This document shows positions 22,840 to 31,907 of a DNA stretch of 37,233 bases, in pieces. The position numbers were made by a program, and so were the translations under genes. The first letter of the stretch is position 1. Each line of letters begins with the position of its first letter. The notes beneath the pieces were generated by a model, which had not been told where the DNA came from, searched no databases, and saw nothing but the letters and a program-made list of their open reading frames with translations. The DNA comes from Alphaproteobacteria bacterium (GTDB lineage: Bacteria > Pseudomonadota > Alphaproteobacteria > JAJFFI01), in the NCBI GenBank assembly GCA_030066595.1, contig JASJBI010000048.1:1-37233 (forward strand), given 5' to 3'.

Positions 22840-24195
22840 TTACCGCGAAAGCCCCGCCGCCCCGGCGGGGTTTTCATTTGGTAGGCACCCGTTCTCGCGC
22901 AACACCGAGCCTGCGAGATAGAGCGAGCCGCAGATCAGCACACGGGCCGGGCCGGGCGCGGTGCGGACGATGTCTTGGACGGCGGCCCGGACGCTCTCGG
23001 CGGGCCGGGCGTCGAGGCCCGCGGCGCGCGCAGCCTCGGCGGCGTACTCGGGCGTGAGCGTCGCGGGCTCCCCCGGCACCGCGACGGCGCGCACGGCGCC
23101 GGCATAGCGGGCGAGGGGCGCAAGGAAGTCGCCCGGCGCCTTGCTGTTGAGCATGCCGAAGACCAGATGCAGCGGCCGCCCATCCTGGCGGCTCCAGGCC
23201 CCGGCTTGCGCGGCCAGGACCGCCCCGGCCGCCGCGTTGTGGCCGCCGTCGAGCCAGAGCTGCCAGTCCCGCGGCAAACCGTCGACCAAGAGGCCGTCCG
23301 CAAGCCGCTGGAGCCGGCCGGGCCAGTCGACGTTCCGGACGCCCGCGGCAATGGCCGCATCGCCGATCGCAACACCGTCGAGCGACTTGGCCGCGGCGGC
23401 GGCGAGCGCGGCGTTGTCCGCCTGATGGGCGCCCGCGAGGGCCGCGGCCGGAAGGTCCAGCGACCAGTCCGCGCCCGACACTCTCGCGCCCGCACCGACG
23501 GCGTCCGCCCGCCATTCGTGGCCCAAGCGCAGCAGCGGCGCGCCGATCTCGCGCCCGCGCGCGCTCAGCACATCCAAGACCGCGTCTTTCTGGCGGCCGA
23601 TCACCGCCGGCACGCCGGGCTTCAGGATTCCGGCCTTCTCGACCGCGATCCCCTCGAGGCTGTCGCCGAGATACTGGTGATGGTCCGGCGAGATCGGCGT
23701 GATGATCGTGAGCGCCGGCCGGTCGATCACATTGGTGGCGTCCAGCCGCCCGCCGAGCCCGGTTTCCAGCAACAGGGCATCCGCAGGCGTTCGGGCGAAG
23801 GCCAGAAAGGCCGCGGCGGTGGTGATCTCGAAGAAGGTGATCGGCGCGCCCGCGTTGGCGATTTCGCACTCCTCCAGCAGGGCCGAGAGGCGATCTTCCG
23901 GGATCAACGCGCCGGCGAGGCGGATGCGCTCGTGAAATCGCACCAGATGCGGCGAGACATAGACATGCACCCGATATCCGGCCGCCTCCAGCATCGCCTG
24001 CAGGAAAGCGAGCGTCGAGCCCTTGCCGTTGGTTCCGGCGGCGTGCACGACAGGCGGCAGGTTCCGTTCGGGATGGCCGAGCGCCGCCAACAGACGCTCG
24101 ATGCGCCCCAGCGAGAGATCGATGATCTTGGGGTGGAGTGTCTTGAGACGTTCGAGGATCAGGTCTGATCCGGCGTCCGGTGCCGGCCGGCCCAC
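22840..24195 (-). CDS. folC: Bifunctional folylpolyglutamate/dihydrofolate synthase
   Basis: This Mur-ligase-fold enzyme of 451 residues adds glutamate to dihydropteroate and to folates using ATP. The P-loop is VVHAAGTNGKGSTLAFLQ. YVSPHLVRFHERI is the next family motif, and LLETGLGGRLDATNVI and ITPISPDHHQYLGDSLEGIA form the metal and folate region. The C-terminal ligase domain contains WLDGGHNAAAG. The last dozen codons run over the trxA terminator, and the stop is 17 nt from the trxA stop. It follows accD by 10 nt. Confidence 0.96.
   Translation of the reverse strand: MGRPAPDAGSDLILERLKTLHPKIIDLSLGRIERLLAALGHPERNLPPVVHAAGTNGKGSTLAFLQAMLEAAGYRVHVYVSPHLVRFHERIRLAGALIPEDRLSALLEECEIANAGAPITFFEITTAAAFLAFARTPADALLLETGLGGRLDATNVIDRPALTIITPISPDHHQYLGDSLEGIAVEKAGILKPGVPAVIGRQKDAVLDVLSARGREIGAPLLRLGHEWRADAVGAGARVSGADWSLDLPAAALAGAHQADNAALAAAAAKSLDGVAIGDAAIAAGVRNVDWPGRLQRLADGLLVDGLPRDWQLWLDGGHNAAAGAVLAAQAGAWSRQDGRPLHLVFGMLNSKAPGDFLAPLARYAGAVRAVAVPGEPATLTPEYAAEAARAAGLDARPAESVRAAVQDIVRTAPGPARVLICGSLYLAGSVLRENGCLPNENPAGAAGLSR
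22852..22874 (+). terminator. Intrinsic terminator of trxA
   Basis: A 7-bp GC-only stem (CCCCGCC 22852-22858 with GGCGGGG 22864-22870) around a 5-nt loop is followed by TTTTC. It lies inside the last codons of the convergent folC gene, whose protein end it therefore encodes. On the minus strand the stem is preceded by AAAA, not followed by a T-run, so it acts clearly only for trxA. Confidence 0.8.
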
Positions 24196-24205
24196 GGCGC
24201 GGGCC

Positions 24206-25213
24206 TCAGTCTTCCTTGGCAGGTGGTACCGGCGTCGCGTCCGGTACCGGTGCCGGCGCGGCCTCCGCCGCCGGTGCTGGCTCGGCCTCCTTGCCCGCTG
24301 CGCTCCCCGTCGAGCTGTCGCCGACGGCGACGCCCGCCTCCGGCAGGGGCACCACCTCCGCCGCCGGCGACCGGTCCTTCAACAGTCGAAACAGCCGCAC
24401 CAGCGTCGCCCTGAGCTCGTGCCGGTGCGACACCATGTCCACGACGCCATGGTCAAGCAAATACTCCGCCCGTTGAAAGCCCTCAGGCAGGGCCTCGCGG
24501 ATGGTCTCTTCGATGACGCGCGCGCCGGCGAAGCCGATCAAGGCACCGGGCTCGGCAATGGCGATATCGCCGAGCATGGCGAAGGAGGCGGACACACCGC
24601 CCGTGGTCGGGTCGGCCAGCACGACCACATAGGGCAGGCCGGCCTCCTTGACTTCGTCTACCGCAATCACCGTGCGCGGCAGTTGCATCAGGGAGAGGAT
24701 CCCTTCCTGCATGCGCGCGCCGCCCGAGGAGGTGATGGTGATCAGGGGCGCCTCCTGAAGCACGGCGAGCCGCGCCGCCGCGATCAAGGCGTCGCCCACC
24801 GCCATGCCCATGGACCCGCCCATGAAGTTGAAGTCCAACACCGCAATCACGGCCGACATGCCCTCGATCTGGCCGTGGGCGACAATGGTGGCGTCGGATT
24901 CGCCGCTCTGCTGCTGCGCTTCCTTGAGACGTTCGGTGTAGCGTTTGCGGTCCCGGAACTTTAGGGGATCGGCCGTCGGTTGCGGCAGCTCGATGCGCGT
25001 GTGGCTGCCCTCGTCGAACAGCATCTCGAGACGCGCAGGGGCACCCAGCCGCATATGATGGTCGCAGTGGGGGCACACCCGGAGCGCCGTCTCGAGCTCG
25101 CGATGAAAGATCATCTGCTCGCAGCTTGGACACTTCTCCCACAGATTGTCGGGCGTCTCCTTGCCGACCAGGGCGCGGATCTTGGGGCGAACGAAGTTCG
25201 TCAGCCAGTTCAT
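24206..25213 (-). CDS. accD: Acetyl-CoA carboxylase carboxyltransferase subunit beta
   Basis: AccD, with AccA, transfers the carboxyl group from biotin to acetyl-CoA in fatty-acid synthesis. The N-terminal zinc ribbon uses Cys28, Cys31, Cys47 and Cys50 (KCPSCEQ and CPHCDHH). The crotonase-like core has [34 protein letters not shown] and [26 protein letters not shown]. The last ~55 residues form an Ala/Pro/Glu-rich tail (for example [20 protein letters not shown]) beyond the usual core. The start ATG overlaps the trpA stop by 4 nt. Confidence 0.97.
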   Translation of the reverse strand: MNWLTNFVRPKIRALVGKETPDNLWEKCPSCEQMIFHRELETALRVCPHCDHHMRLGAPARLEMLFDEGSHTRIELPQPTADPLKFRDRKRYTERLKEAQQQSGESDATIVAHGQIEGMSAVIAVLDFNFMGGSMGMAVGDALIAAARLAVLQEAPLITITSSGGARMQEGILSLMQLPRTVIAVDEVKEAGLPYVVVLADPTTGGVSASFAMLGDIAIAEPGALIGFAGARVIEETIREALPEGFQRAEYLLDHGVVDMVSHRHELRATLVRLFRLLKDRSPAAEVVPLPEAGVAVGDSSTGSAAGKEAEPAPAAEAAPAPVPDATPVPPAKED

Positions 25214-26064
25214 GCGTCTGCCTTTTCGGCCGCGCGGCGCACGCCGTCCGCCAGCTCCCGCACGAAGGCGAGGACGTCGTCGACCAGGCCGGCGGTCGCC
25301 CGCCCGTCGGCGTCCAGGCCGTCGGCGATGTGGCTCACCAAAGCCGAGCCGACCACCGCGGCATCGGCGGTGCGGGCGATGGCGCCCGCCTGTTCCGGCG
25401 TTTTGATGCCGAAGCCGATCGCGATCGGCAGGTCGGTATGCCGACGCAAGCGGGCCACCGCCTGTTCCAGATCGGCGAGATCCGCCGAACGGGTGCCGGT
25501 GATGCCGGTGATGGAGATGTAGTAGACGAAGCCGTTGGTGTTGCTGAGCACCGCCGGCAGTCGAGCCTCATCCGTCGTGGGCGTCGCCAGGCGGATGAAA
25601 TTCATGCCGGCCGCGAGCGCTGGCAGGCACAGCTCCTCGTCTTCCTCCGGCGGCAGGTCCACGATGATCAGCCCGTCCGCGCCGGCGGCCAGAGCGTCCT
25701 TGAGGAACGCGTCCACGCCGTAGTGATAGATCGGGTTGTAGTAGCCCATCAGGATCACCGGCGTCCGGTCGTCGCCCGCGCGGAATTCGCGCACCATGGC
25801 GAGCGTCTTGTTCATGGTCTGCCCGGCCTTCAGCGCCCGTTGCCCGGCCGCCTGGATGGCCGGTCCGTCCGCCATGGGATCGGTGAACGGCATGCCCAGC
25901 TCGATCACGTCGGCGCCCGCATCCGGCAGGCCCTGCAGAATGGCGAGCGACGTCTCGCCGTCCGGGTCGCCCGCGGTGACGAAGGTGACCAGCCCGCCCC
26001 GGTTCTCCTGCTTGAGCTGCTGGAACCGGTTGACAATGCGCCCAGAATCCGGCTGCCGGTTCAA
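25210..26064 (-). CDS. trpA: Tryptophan synthase alpha subunit
   Basis: TrpA cleaves indole-3-glycerol phosphate to indole, which passes by tunnel to TrpB. The 284-residue protein shows the catalytic Glu in [16 protein letters not shown], the Asp in [12 protein letters not shown], and the phosphate loop [11 protein letters not shown]. The start is taken as TTG 26064, overlapping the trpB stop (TTGA), with GGAG just upstream. It gives the family lead [17 protein letters not shown]. The open frame extending further upstream lies within trpB. Confidence 0.95.
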   Translation of the reverse strand: MNRQPDSGRIVNRFQQLKQENRGGLVTFVTAGDPDGETSLAILQGLPDAGADVIELGMPFTDPMADGPAIQAAGQRALKAGQTMNKTLAMVREFRAGDDRTPVILMGYYNPIYHYGVDAFLKDALAAGADGLIIVDLPPEEDEELCLPALAAGMNFIRLATPTTDEARLPAVLSNTNGFVYYISITGITGTRSADLADLEQAVARLRRHTDLPIAIGFGIKTPEQAGAIARTADAAVVGSALVSHIADGLDADGRATAGLVDDVLAFVRELADGVRRAAEKADA

Positions 26065-27272
26065 AGCTCCACCCCGAGGGACTCGGCCACGGTGAAGACG
26101 TCCTTGTCTCCCCGTCCGCACATATTCATGACCAGGATATGGTCGGCCGGCAGCTCGGGCGCAATACGGCCGACATGCGCGAGCGCGTGGGCCGGCTCCA
26201 GCGCCGGGATGATGCCTTCCTGTCGGCAGCAAAGCTGGAACGCCTCCAGCGCCTCGGCATCCGTGGCGGCGACGTACTGCACCCGCTGGATCTCGTGCAG
26301 CCAGGAGTGCTCGGGCCCGATCCCCGGATAGTCGAGGCCGGCCGAAATCGAATGGGCCTCCAGGATCTGGCCGTCGTCATCCTGCAGGAGATAGGTGCGG
26401 TTGCCGTGCAGCACGCCGGGCTCGCCGCCGGTGAGCGAGGCCGCATGCTCGCCGGTCTCGATGCCGCGGCCCGCCGCCTCGACCCCGTACATGGCGACGT
26501 CCGGGTCGTCGAGGAAGGGATGGAACAGGCCCATGGCGTTGGAGCCGCCACCGATGCAGGCGACCAGCGTGTCGGGCAGCCGGCCTTCGGCCTCCATCAT
26601 CTGGTCGCGCACCTCGCGGCCGATGACCGACTGGAAGTCTCGGACCATGGCGGGATAGGGGTGCGGGCCCGCCACCGTGCCGATGATGTAGAAGGTGCTC
26701 TCGACATTGGAGACCCAGTCGCGCAGCGCATCGTTCATGGCATCCTTGAGCGACTTGGAGCCGTTCTCCACCGTCCGCACCTCGGCCCCCAAGAGCTTCA
26801 TGCGGAAGACGTTGGGCGCCTGGCGGGCGATGTCCTTGGAGCCCATGTAGACGACGCAGGGCAGGTTGAAGAGCGCGCAGACCGTGGCCACCGCGACCCC
26901 GTGCTGGCCGGCGCCGGTCTCCGCAATGATGCGGCGCTTGCCCATCCGGCGGGCCAGCAGGATCTGGCCCAGGCAGTTGTTGATCTTGTGGGAGCCGGTA
27001 TGGTTGAGCTCGTCGCGCTTGAAGTAGACCTTGGCGCCGCCGAAGTGATTGGTCAGGCTCTCGGCGAAATAGAGCGGGCTCGGCCGTCCGGCGTAGTGCT
27101 TCAGGTAATAGGCGAACTCGGCCTCGAAGCGGGCATCGGTCTTGGCCGCCGTATAAGCGCGCTCGACCTCGAGGATCAGCGGCATCAGGGTCTCGGCGAC
27201 ATACCGGCCGCCGAAAATGCCGAAATGGCCGCGTTCGTCCGGCCCGCCGCGAAAGGTGTTGGGCTTCGTCAT
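26061..27272 (-). CDS. trpB: Tryptophan synthase beta subunit
   Basis: TrpB joins indole and serine using PLP. The 403-residue protein has the PLP lysine in [13 protein letters not shown] (Lys96), [17 protein letters not shown], and the phosphate-binding [38 protein letters not shown] is also characteristic. It starts the trpB-trpA-accD-folC run after a 90-nt gap from trpF, so a separate promoter is possible. No trp leader peptide or attenuator is seen in that gap. Confidence 0.97.
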   Translation of the reverse strand: MTKPNTFRGGPDERGHFGIFGGRYVAETLMPLILEVERAYTAAKTDARFEAEFAYYLKHYAGRPSPLYFAESLTNHFGGAKVYFKRDELNHTGSHKINNCLGQILLARRMGKRRIIAETGAGQHGVAVATVCALFNLPCVVYMGSKDIARQAPNVFRMKLLGAEVRTVENGSKSLKDAMNDALRDWVSNVESTFYIIGTVAGPHPYPAMVRDFQSVIGREVRDQMMEAEGRLPDTLVACIGGGSNAMGLFHPFLDDPDVAMYGVEAAGRGIETGEHAASLTGGEPGVLHGNRTYLLQDDDGQILEAHSISAGLDYPGIGPEHSWLHEIQRVQYVAATDAEALEAFQLCCRQEGIIPALEPAHALAHVGRIAPELPADHILVMNMCGRGDKDVFTVAESLGVEL

Positions 27273-27362
27273 CGTCTGCGATCGAATCCGTCGTGGAATG
27301 CGGGCTACTAAACCACAGTGGCCCCGCAGAGTTGAAGAAATTCTTTACCGTCGGAAGACGGG

Positions 27363-28010
27363 CTAGAGCTGCGCCGCCGCCGCCAGGAAAGCCCGGATCT
27401 TGTCCGGGTTCTTCTGTCCGGGGGCGTCCTCGACCCCCGAAGAGACATCGACCGCGACCGCGCCTGTGATCCGCACCGCCTCGGCCAGGTTCTCGGCCGT
27501 GAGCCCGCCCGACAGCATCCAGGGACAGTGCCAGTCGCGCCCCGCGATCAGTTCCCAATCGAAAGCGAGCGCATTGCCGCCGGGCAGGGCGCCAACCATC
27601 TCCTTCGGCGGCTTGGCGTCGAACAGCAGACGGTCCGCGACGCCGATATAAGGTTCGGCGCCGGCGAGATCCTCGGGCCCGGCGATCTTGACCGCCTTCA
27701 TCACCGGCAGCCCGAACGTCGCCTTGAGCGCGCGGACCCGGTCCGGGCTTTCCGATCCGTGCAGCTGCAAGAGGCCGAGCCCTGCGGGGCCGGCCGTCGC
27801 TTCGAAGACGGCATCCTCGGCGTCGACATAGAGGCCGGTCCGGATGACGCCCTCGGGTACGGACGCAGCCAATTCCGCGGCTTCCTCCGGTGTCACGTAG
27901 CGCGGCGAGGGCGCATAGAAGACCAACCCGACGAAGGCCGCGCCGCCCTCGACGGCCGCGGCCATGGCGGCGGCCGAGTTGATGCCGCAGATCTTGGCCT
28001 GGACGGTCAC
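27363..28010 (-). CDS. trpF: Phosphoribosylanthranilate isomerase
   Basis: TrpF performs the Amadori rearrangement of phosphoribosylanthranilate in tryptophan synthesis. The 215-residue TIM barrel has KICGIN with the catalytic Cys, LLQLHGSESP, RLLFDAKPP with the catalytic Asp, WMLSGGLTAENL, and VDVSSGVEDAPGQKNPDKIRAF near the end. It starts at GTG 28010, overlapping the pyrF stop by 4 nt (GTGA). The neighbouring trpBA genes complete the local trp set. Confidence 0.96.
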   Translation of the reverse strand: MTVQAKICGINSAAAMAAAVEGGAAFVGLVFYAPSPRYVTPEEAAELAASVPEGVIRTGLYVDAEDAVFEATAGPAGLGLLQLHGSESPDRVRALKATFGLPVMKAVKIAGPEDLAGAEPYIGVADRLLFDAKPPKEMVGALPGGNALAFDWELIAGRDWHCPWMLSGGLTAENLAEAVRITGAVAVDVSSGVEDAPGQKNPDKIRAFLAAAAQL

Positions 28011-28720
28011 CGGCCGATCTCCCCGGCGATGTCGCGCGCGGCCGCAGCGGGATCGGCAGCGGCGGTGATGGGACGCCCGACGACCAGGATGTCAGCCCCG
28101 GCCGCGATCGCCTCGGTCGGCGTCATGACCCGCTTCTGGTCGGCTGCGGCGCTGCCGCCCGGCCGGATCCCCGGGACGACGAGAAGGAAGTCCGGACCGC
28201 AGTCGCCGCGCAGTATGGCCACCTCTTGCGGGGCGCATACGACGCCATCAAGGCCGCTCTCCTGCGCCAGCGCAGCCAGCCGCCGGACCTGGTCTGTGGC
28301 CGGCCCGGTCTGGCCCACCGCGCCGAGATCGGCGTCGTCCAGGCTGGTCAGCACGGTCACGGCAACGATCTTCGGCCGCAAGGTGCCGGCGTCAGCGGCG
28401 GCGTTCCGGGCCGCCCGCAGCATGGCGGGTCCGCCGCCCGCGTGCACAGTCAGGAGGCTCGGCTCGAGCGGCACGACGGCGCGCACTGCGCCCGCCACGG
28501 TATTCGGAATGTCGTGCAGTTTGAGGTCCAGGAACAGCGGCAGCCCGGCGCCCGCGACCCGCCGCACGCCCGCTGGCCCGTTTGCCGCAAAGAACTCGAG
28601 CCCCAGCTTGACGCCCGCCACATGCGGCCGGACCTGTGCGGCCATGGCCTCGGCCGCGGCCGGGTCCACCATGTCGAGGGCGACGAACATGCCCGGGCCG
28701 GCGTTCCAAAGCCCCGTCAC
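28007..28720 (-). CDS. pyrF: Orotidine 5'-phosphate decarboxylase
   Basis: PyrF makes UMP, the last step of pyrimidine synthesis. The 237-residue protein contains FVALDM, VKLGLEFF, and the catalytic LFLDLKLHDIPNTV (Asp-x-Lys-x-x-Asp array). It also has VVPGIRPGG and ADILVVGRPIT. The start GTG 28720 overlaps the stop of the upstream flavoenzyme by 4 nt (GTGA). The longer open frame upstream is inside that gene. This junction ties a core biosynthetic gene to catabolic-looking genes. Confidence 0.94.
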   Translation of the reverse strand: MTGLWNAGPGMFVALDMVDPAAAEAMAAQVRPHVAGVKLGLEFFAANGPAGVRRVAGAGLPLFLDLKLHDIPNTVAGAVRAVVPLEPSLLTVHAGGGPAMLRAARNAAADAGTLRPKIVAVTVLTSLDDADLGAVGQTGPATDQVRRLAALAQESGLDGVVCAPQEVAILRGDCGPDFLLVVPGIRPGGSAAADQKRVMTPTEAIAAGADILVVGRPITAAADPAAAARDIAGEIGR

Positions 28721-29823
28721 GGCGCTCGCCGTCCCGCGGCCCAGGCCGAGAATTCGCCCCCGTCCCGTTCGCCGGAGATGGTCTTGGCCAGCTCTTCCCC
28801 CATGAGCGCGCCAAACTTGAATCCGTGGCCCGAGAATCCGGTCATCACCCAAGCGGCCGGGCCGACGGGCTCGATGACAAAACGCTCTTCCCCCTCGACC
28901 GTGTAGAAGCAGGTCTTGCCTTCGCCGAGCCGGTAGCGGTCGAACCCTCCGAGCCTGTGGCGCAGCCGCTCGTACACTTGGCGGGTCTCGTCCTCGCCGG
29001 CGACCCGGTCGCGGTCCGGCGCCCCCGTCATCGTGAAGGTATGATCACCGACTTTCATGCCATGCCCGGCCACGGGTGGCACCAGATAGAAGCCGCCGTC
29101 CGCGCCGATGTCGATGATGGCGGGTGCCTCAGACCATGCCGCGACGAGATTCGCCGGCGGCTCCAGATAGGCGATCACTTGCCGGGATGGGGTCACCCGC
29201 GATGCGAGATCGGGCAGGAGGCGCCCAACCCAGGCGCCGGCAGCCACGACGACCATGTCGGCGGCCGTGCGGCCGGCCGACGTCTCGAGTTCGCCGGTGT
29301 CGGTGTTTACTGCCGTGACCATTGAGTTGGCGAACAGTCGCACGCCGCGTCTCGCCAAATGATGGGCCAGAAGCTCGACGATCCGCCCGGCGAACAAGGG
29401 GCCGCCCTCCTGCATGTAGAGGGCGCCTTCCATGCCCTCGCGCACCAGGATCGGCCAGCGCTCGACGACATCGGCGGGCGTCAGCCGGGTCCAGGGGATA
29501 CCGGCCTCGTCCAGGGTCTTACCGGAGACGCGGGCCCAGCTGTCCGGCCCGCTGTCGATCGCGAGGATGCCGGTCTCGGCGTAGAGCCGCTCGCCGAGGT
29601 CCTCCCAGAGGCGATCCCAGGCAGCGTGGGCGTCCCGTACCATGCGGGCGTAGTTTCCCATGCTGCTGTAGGGCGTGCGAATGAGCCGGTGCTGGTCGAC
29701 CGAACTTGCCATCGGGTTGGGGATCGGCCCCTGCTCGTAGACCTCCACCTCGTGCCCTCGCCGCGCAAGGCCCCAGGCCGCGCTCAGCCCCATGACTCCG
29801 GCACCCACTATTGAGACTCTCAT
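28717..29823 (-). CDS. Sarcosine-oxidase-like FAD-dependent oxidoreductase
   Basis: This 368-residue member of the DAO/monomeric sarcosine oxidase family probably oxidises an N-methyl or secondary amine. The FAD dinucleotide motif is VSIVGAGVMGLSAAWGLARRG at the N-terminus. HRLIRTPYS follows a flavin-contacting region. KTCFYT contains Cys305 at the position where monomeric sarcosine oxidase links FAD covalently, and GFSGHGFKFG is the C-terminal flavin motif. The exact substrate (sarcosine, N-methyltryptophan, pipecolate or other) cannot be read from sequence. It is translationally coupled on both sides, to the cyclodeaminase-family gene upstream and pyrF downstream. Confidence 0.88.
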   Translation of the reverse strand: MRVSIVGAGVMGLSAAWGLARRGHEVEVYEQGPIPNPMASSVDQHRLIRTPYSSMGNYARMVRDAHAAWDRLWEDLGERLYAETGILAIDSGPDSWARVSGKTLDEAGIPWTRLTPADVVERWPILVREGMEGALYMQEGGPLFAGRIVELLAHHLARRGVRLFANSMVTAVNTDTGELETSAGRTAADMVVVAAGAWVGRLLPDLASRVTPSRQVIAYLEPPANLVAAWSEAPAIIDIGADGGFYLVPPVAGHGMKVGDHTFTMTGAPDRDRVAGEDETRQVYERLRHRLGGFDRYRLGEGKTCFYTVEGEERFVIEPVGPAAWVMTGFSGHGFKFGALMGEELAKTISGERDGGEFSAWAAGRRAP

Positions 29824-30761
29824 GGCGTGGCCAACCTGCGATGGGCCAGCTCGGCCGCTGCCAGATCTTCGAGCGCCGCGCCTGTGGACTTGAACAGGGT
29901 GATCTCCTGGGCGTCACCGCGCCCCGCGACCTCGCCCCGGCTGAGCTGGTAGAGGTCCCCCTGCACATCCTCCGCCGAGATCACCCCGTCGCGGATCGGT
30001 CGCACAACGTCGCCGCCTTCGACCAGGGCGCCCTCCCGGGTATCCACATAGACGCGGGCGCGGCGCACAGCGTCGTCGTCGGTTTCCCGCATCTCGGGCG
30101 TAAAGGCGCCGACCAGATCCAGATGCTGCCCCGGCCGCAACCAGGCGCCCCGCACCAGTGGCTCGACCGCAAGGGTGGCGCAGGAGATCACGTCCGCCTC
30201 GGCCACGGCAGCCTCGAGATCCGGTGCCTGGCGCACGGAGAGACGGGACTCATCGAGCCATTCAGCCAAGGCCCCCGCTTTCTCCGGGTTTCGGCCCCAG
30301 ACCATGACCTCGGTGATTGGCCGGACCGTGGCATGGGCATGTACCAGATGGGGCGCCATGGCGCCGGTGCCGACCATCAACAGCCGGTGGCTGTCTTTGC
30401 GCGCCAGGTAGCGGGCGGCCAGGGCCGAGGCGGAGGCCGTCCGTCGCACGGTGAGCTCTTGCCCGTCCAGCAGGGCAACCGGGGCACCGGAGTTGGCGTC
30501 CATCAGAAAGTAGTTGCCCATCACCGCGGGCAGACCGCGCGCGCCGTTGTCCGGGAAGATCGTGACCACCTTGACCCCGATGAAGCCGCCGACCCGCCAG
30601 GCGGGCATCAATAGCAGCGTTCCGTCCGCGCCATCGGTGGCGACGGTATGGTGATGGCGTACCGGCATCTCGCAGCCGGCGCGGAAGGCATCCGCAATGG
30701 CGTCGACCAAAGCTCCGTAGTCCAGGATCTGGGAAAGCTCTTCGGCGGACACGATCCGCAT
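29820..30761 (-). CDS. Ornithine cyclodeaminase/mu-crystallin family protein
   Basis: This 313-residue protein belongs to the NAD(P)-dependent OCD/mu-crystallin family. Members include ornithine cyclodeaminase, alanine dehydrogenase and cyclic ketimine reductases. Visible are VSAEELSQILDYGALVDAI at the N-terminus, VKVVTIFPDNGARGLP, the Rossmann loop MVGTGAMAPHLVHAH, and EADVISCATLAVEPLV. The ATG at 30761 is supported by GGAGGTG 6-7 nt upstream; the longer frame reaches back into lapA and is rejected. Its stop overlaps the flavoenzyme start (ATGA). With a secondary-amine oxidase next door, a ketimine-type substrate is plausible, but this is inference. Confidence 0.88.
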   Translation of the reverse strand: MRIVSAEELSQILDYGALVDAIADAFRAGCEMPVRHHHTVATDGADGTLLLMPAWRVGGFIGVKVVTIFPDNGARGLPAVMGNYFLMDANSGAPVALLDGQELTVRRTASASALAARYLARKDSHRLLMVGTGAMAPHLVHAHATVRPITEVMVWGRNPEKAGALAEWLDESRLSVRQAPDLEAAVAEADVISCATLAVEPLVRGAWLRPGQHLDLVGAFTPEMRETDDDAVRRARVYVDTREGALVEGGDVVRPIRDGVISAEDVQGDLYQLSRGEVAGRGDAQEITLFKSTGAALEDLAAAELAHRRLATP

Positions 30762-30800
30762 GATCGGCACCTCCCTGCAGCGCATCCCTTTCAATTGGCC

Positions 30801-30829
30801 GCATAAGGGGCGCCGTTTCGACCGGTCAA
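30801..30829 (-). promoter_or_regulatory. Candidate promoter for the OCD-flavoenzyme-pyrF-trpF unit
   Basis: Minus-strand TTGACC (30829-30824) and TTATGC (30806-30801) are separated by 17 nt, in the 79-nt gap after lapA. It would drive four genes that all overlap by 4 nt. Confidence 0.55.
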
Positions 30830-30840
30830 GCGCGCTCGCG

Positions 30841-31176
30841 CTAGCGTATGGCGCCGCCCTGGGATGCCGCTGGAACGCCGCCCGAACTTGCACCCGTTTG
30901 CGCCGCAGCCTTTTGGGCCAGGCTGTGCTTCAGGCTGGCGACCTCGCGCGACCCGCTCCGAGCCCGGCGACGCCACTTGCCGCCGGAGATCCACGCGGCC
31001 ATCGCGCCGGCGATAAACCCGATCAATACTCCCGCGAAGGCCACCGCATAGAGAGGCGCCTGCTGCTCATAGGGGAGCGGCCAAAAGCTCACGGTCACCG
31101 GGCCTTTGTTGCTGACGGCGAAGGCGATCGCCACGGCGGCAATCGGAAGGGTGATGATCCAGCTAAACCGCTTCAC
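30841..31176 (-). CDS. lapA: LapA domain inner-membrane protein
   Basis: This 111-residue protein has the lipopolysaccharide-assembly-A (DUF1049) arrangement. It has an N-terminal membrane helix (about 7-24), a short loop with VSNKGPVTVSFWPLP, and a second helix (about 43-63, YAVAFAGVLIGFIAGAMAAW). A basic coiled cytoplasmic tail (KWRRRARSGSREVASLKHSL) follows. In E. coli LapA helps regulate LPS synthesis; in alphaproteobacteria the gene regularly follows ihfB. It starts with GTG at 31176. Confidence 0.85.
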   Translation of the reverse strand: MKRFSWIITLPIAAVAIAFAVSNKGPVTVSFWPLPYEQQAPLYAVAFAGVLIGFIAGAMAAWISGGKWRRRARSGSREVASLKHSLAQKAAAQTGASSGGVPAASQGGAIR

Positions 31177-31351
31177 CTCGTAGTTCCCTTGCTTCGGCTG
31201 ACAGGCCGATCAACCCAGCAAGCGCAGGCTGATCACCCGCGCATCATAAGCAAAGAAGAAGGGCCCGCCCACAAATTCATCCGGCGGTCTTCGAGCAGCC
31301 CAATGCCTGGGCGGCTCGGGTGCCGTTGCAAACCCTGAGCGGGCAAAGGGG

Positions 31352-31633
31352 TCAGGCGACGTTCAGCCGCTCGCGCAGCTCTTTGCCTGTCTTGAAGAAG
31401 GGAACGTACTTCTCGGCCACGCGCACGGCCGCGCCGGTCCGCGGATTGCGGCCGATACGCGGTGCTCTGCGCTTCACCGAGAAGGCGCCGAAGCCGCGCA
31501 GCTCCACCCTATCACCCCGCGCAAGGGCCTTGCTGATCTCGTCGAATATGGTGGTCACAATGCGTTCGACGTCACGCTGATACAAGTGCGGGTTGCGTTC
31601 CGCGAGCCGAAGAATGAGTTCCGACTTGGTCAT
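31352..31633 (-). CDS. ihfB: Integration host factor subunit beta
   Basis: This 93-residue DNA-bending protein forms a heterodimer with IhfA. The family pattern is [17 protein letters not shown], a central [17 protein letters not shown], and the DNA-inserting arm [12 protein letters not shown] with the intercalating proline. The length matches IhfB. Its position after rpsA and before lapA is the conserved proteobacterial order. A 274-nt spacer separates it from rpsA, so it probably has its own promoter. Confidence 0.96.
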   Translation of the reverse strand: MTKSELILRLAERNPHLYQRDVERIVTTIFDEISKALARGDRVELRGFGAFSVKRRAPRIGRNPRTGAAVRVAEKYVPFFKTGKELRERLNVA

Positions 31634-31799
31634 GCGAACTGGTCCCCCCGAGCGCCACCGGCGCTTTTGAGTGCCTAAGGCGACCGGACACGGCGCCAGA
31701 AACGACCCGGGTCTCAGTCTGCCCCGAAACTAGCGAGTCAGGGTGCCAAATCGAATGCTCGGGCGTCAAGCATAAGTATTTCAGAAAAATGGATTTTTC

Positions 31800-31832
31800 G
31801 GAGCAGTGTGACATTTCTGGCAGCACTGCTCC
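31800..31832. repeat. 9-bp inverted repeat in the rpsA-ihfB spacer
   Basis: GGAGCAGTG (31800-31808) and CACTGCTCC (31824-31832) can form a 9-bp stem with a 15-nt loop. In the direction of rpsA/ihfB transcription it is followed by GAAAAATCC rather than a T-run, so it is not a typical intrinsic terminator. A shorter hairpin, CCACAC/GTGTGG, lies at about 31873-31891, nearer the rpsA stop. They may be RNA processing or leader structures. Confidence 0.6.
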
Positions 31833-31907
31833 GTTCGCTGACCCCGCCCTTCGAGCGGATAATGACAGCGAGCCACACTTTCTGAGTGTGGTCCGTTGGC
31901 TGGCCGG

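Noticed and set aside
22975..24168. 397-codon plus-strand open frame opposite folC
   Set aside because: Antisense to a clear FolC; the translation is Arg/Gly/Gln-rich without domains.
26139..27311. 390-codon plus-strand open frame opposite trpB
   Set aside because: Antisense to trpB, with no supporting motif or ribosome site.
27273..27362. trp leader peptide or attenuator before trpB
   Set aside because: No short frame with tandem Trp codons and no terminator/antiterminator pair in the 90-nt gap.
31700..31770. Sigma-54-like TTGGCAC ... CGCT element upstream of ihfB
   Set aside because: The distance between the GG and GC elements is one base too long for a sigma-54 promoter, and the TTGC box is poorly matched.
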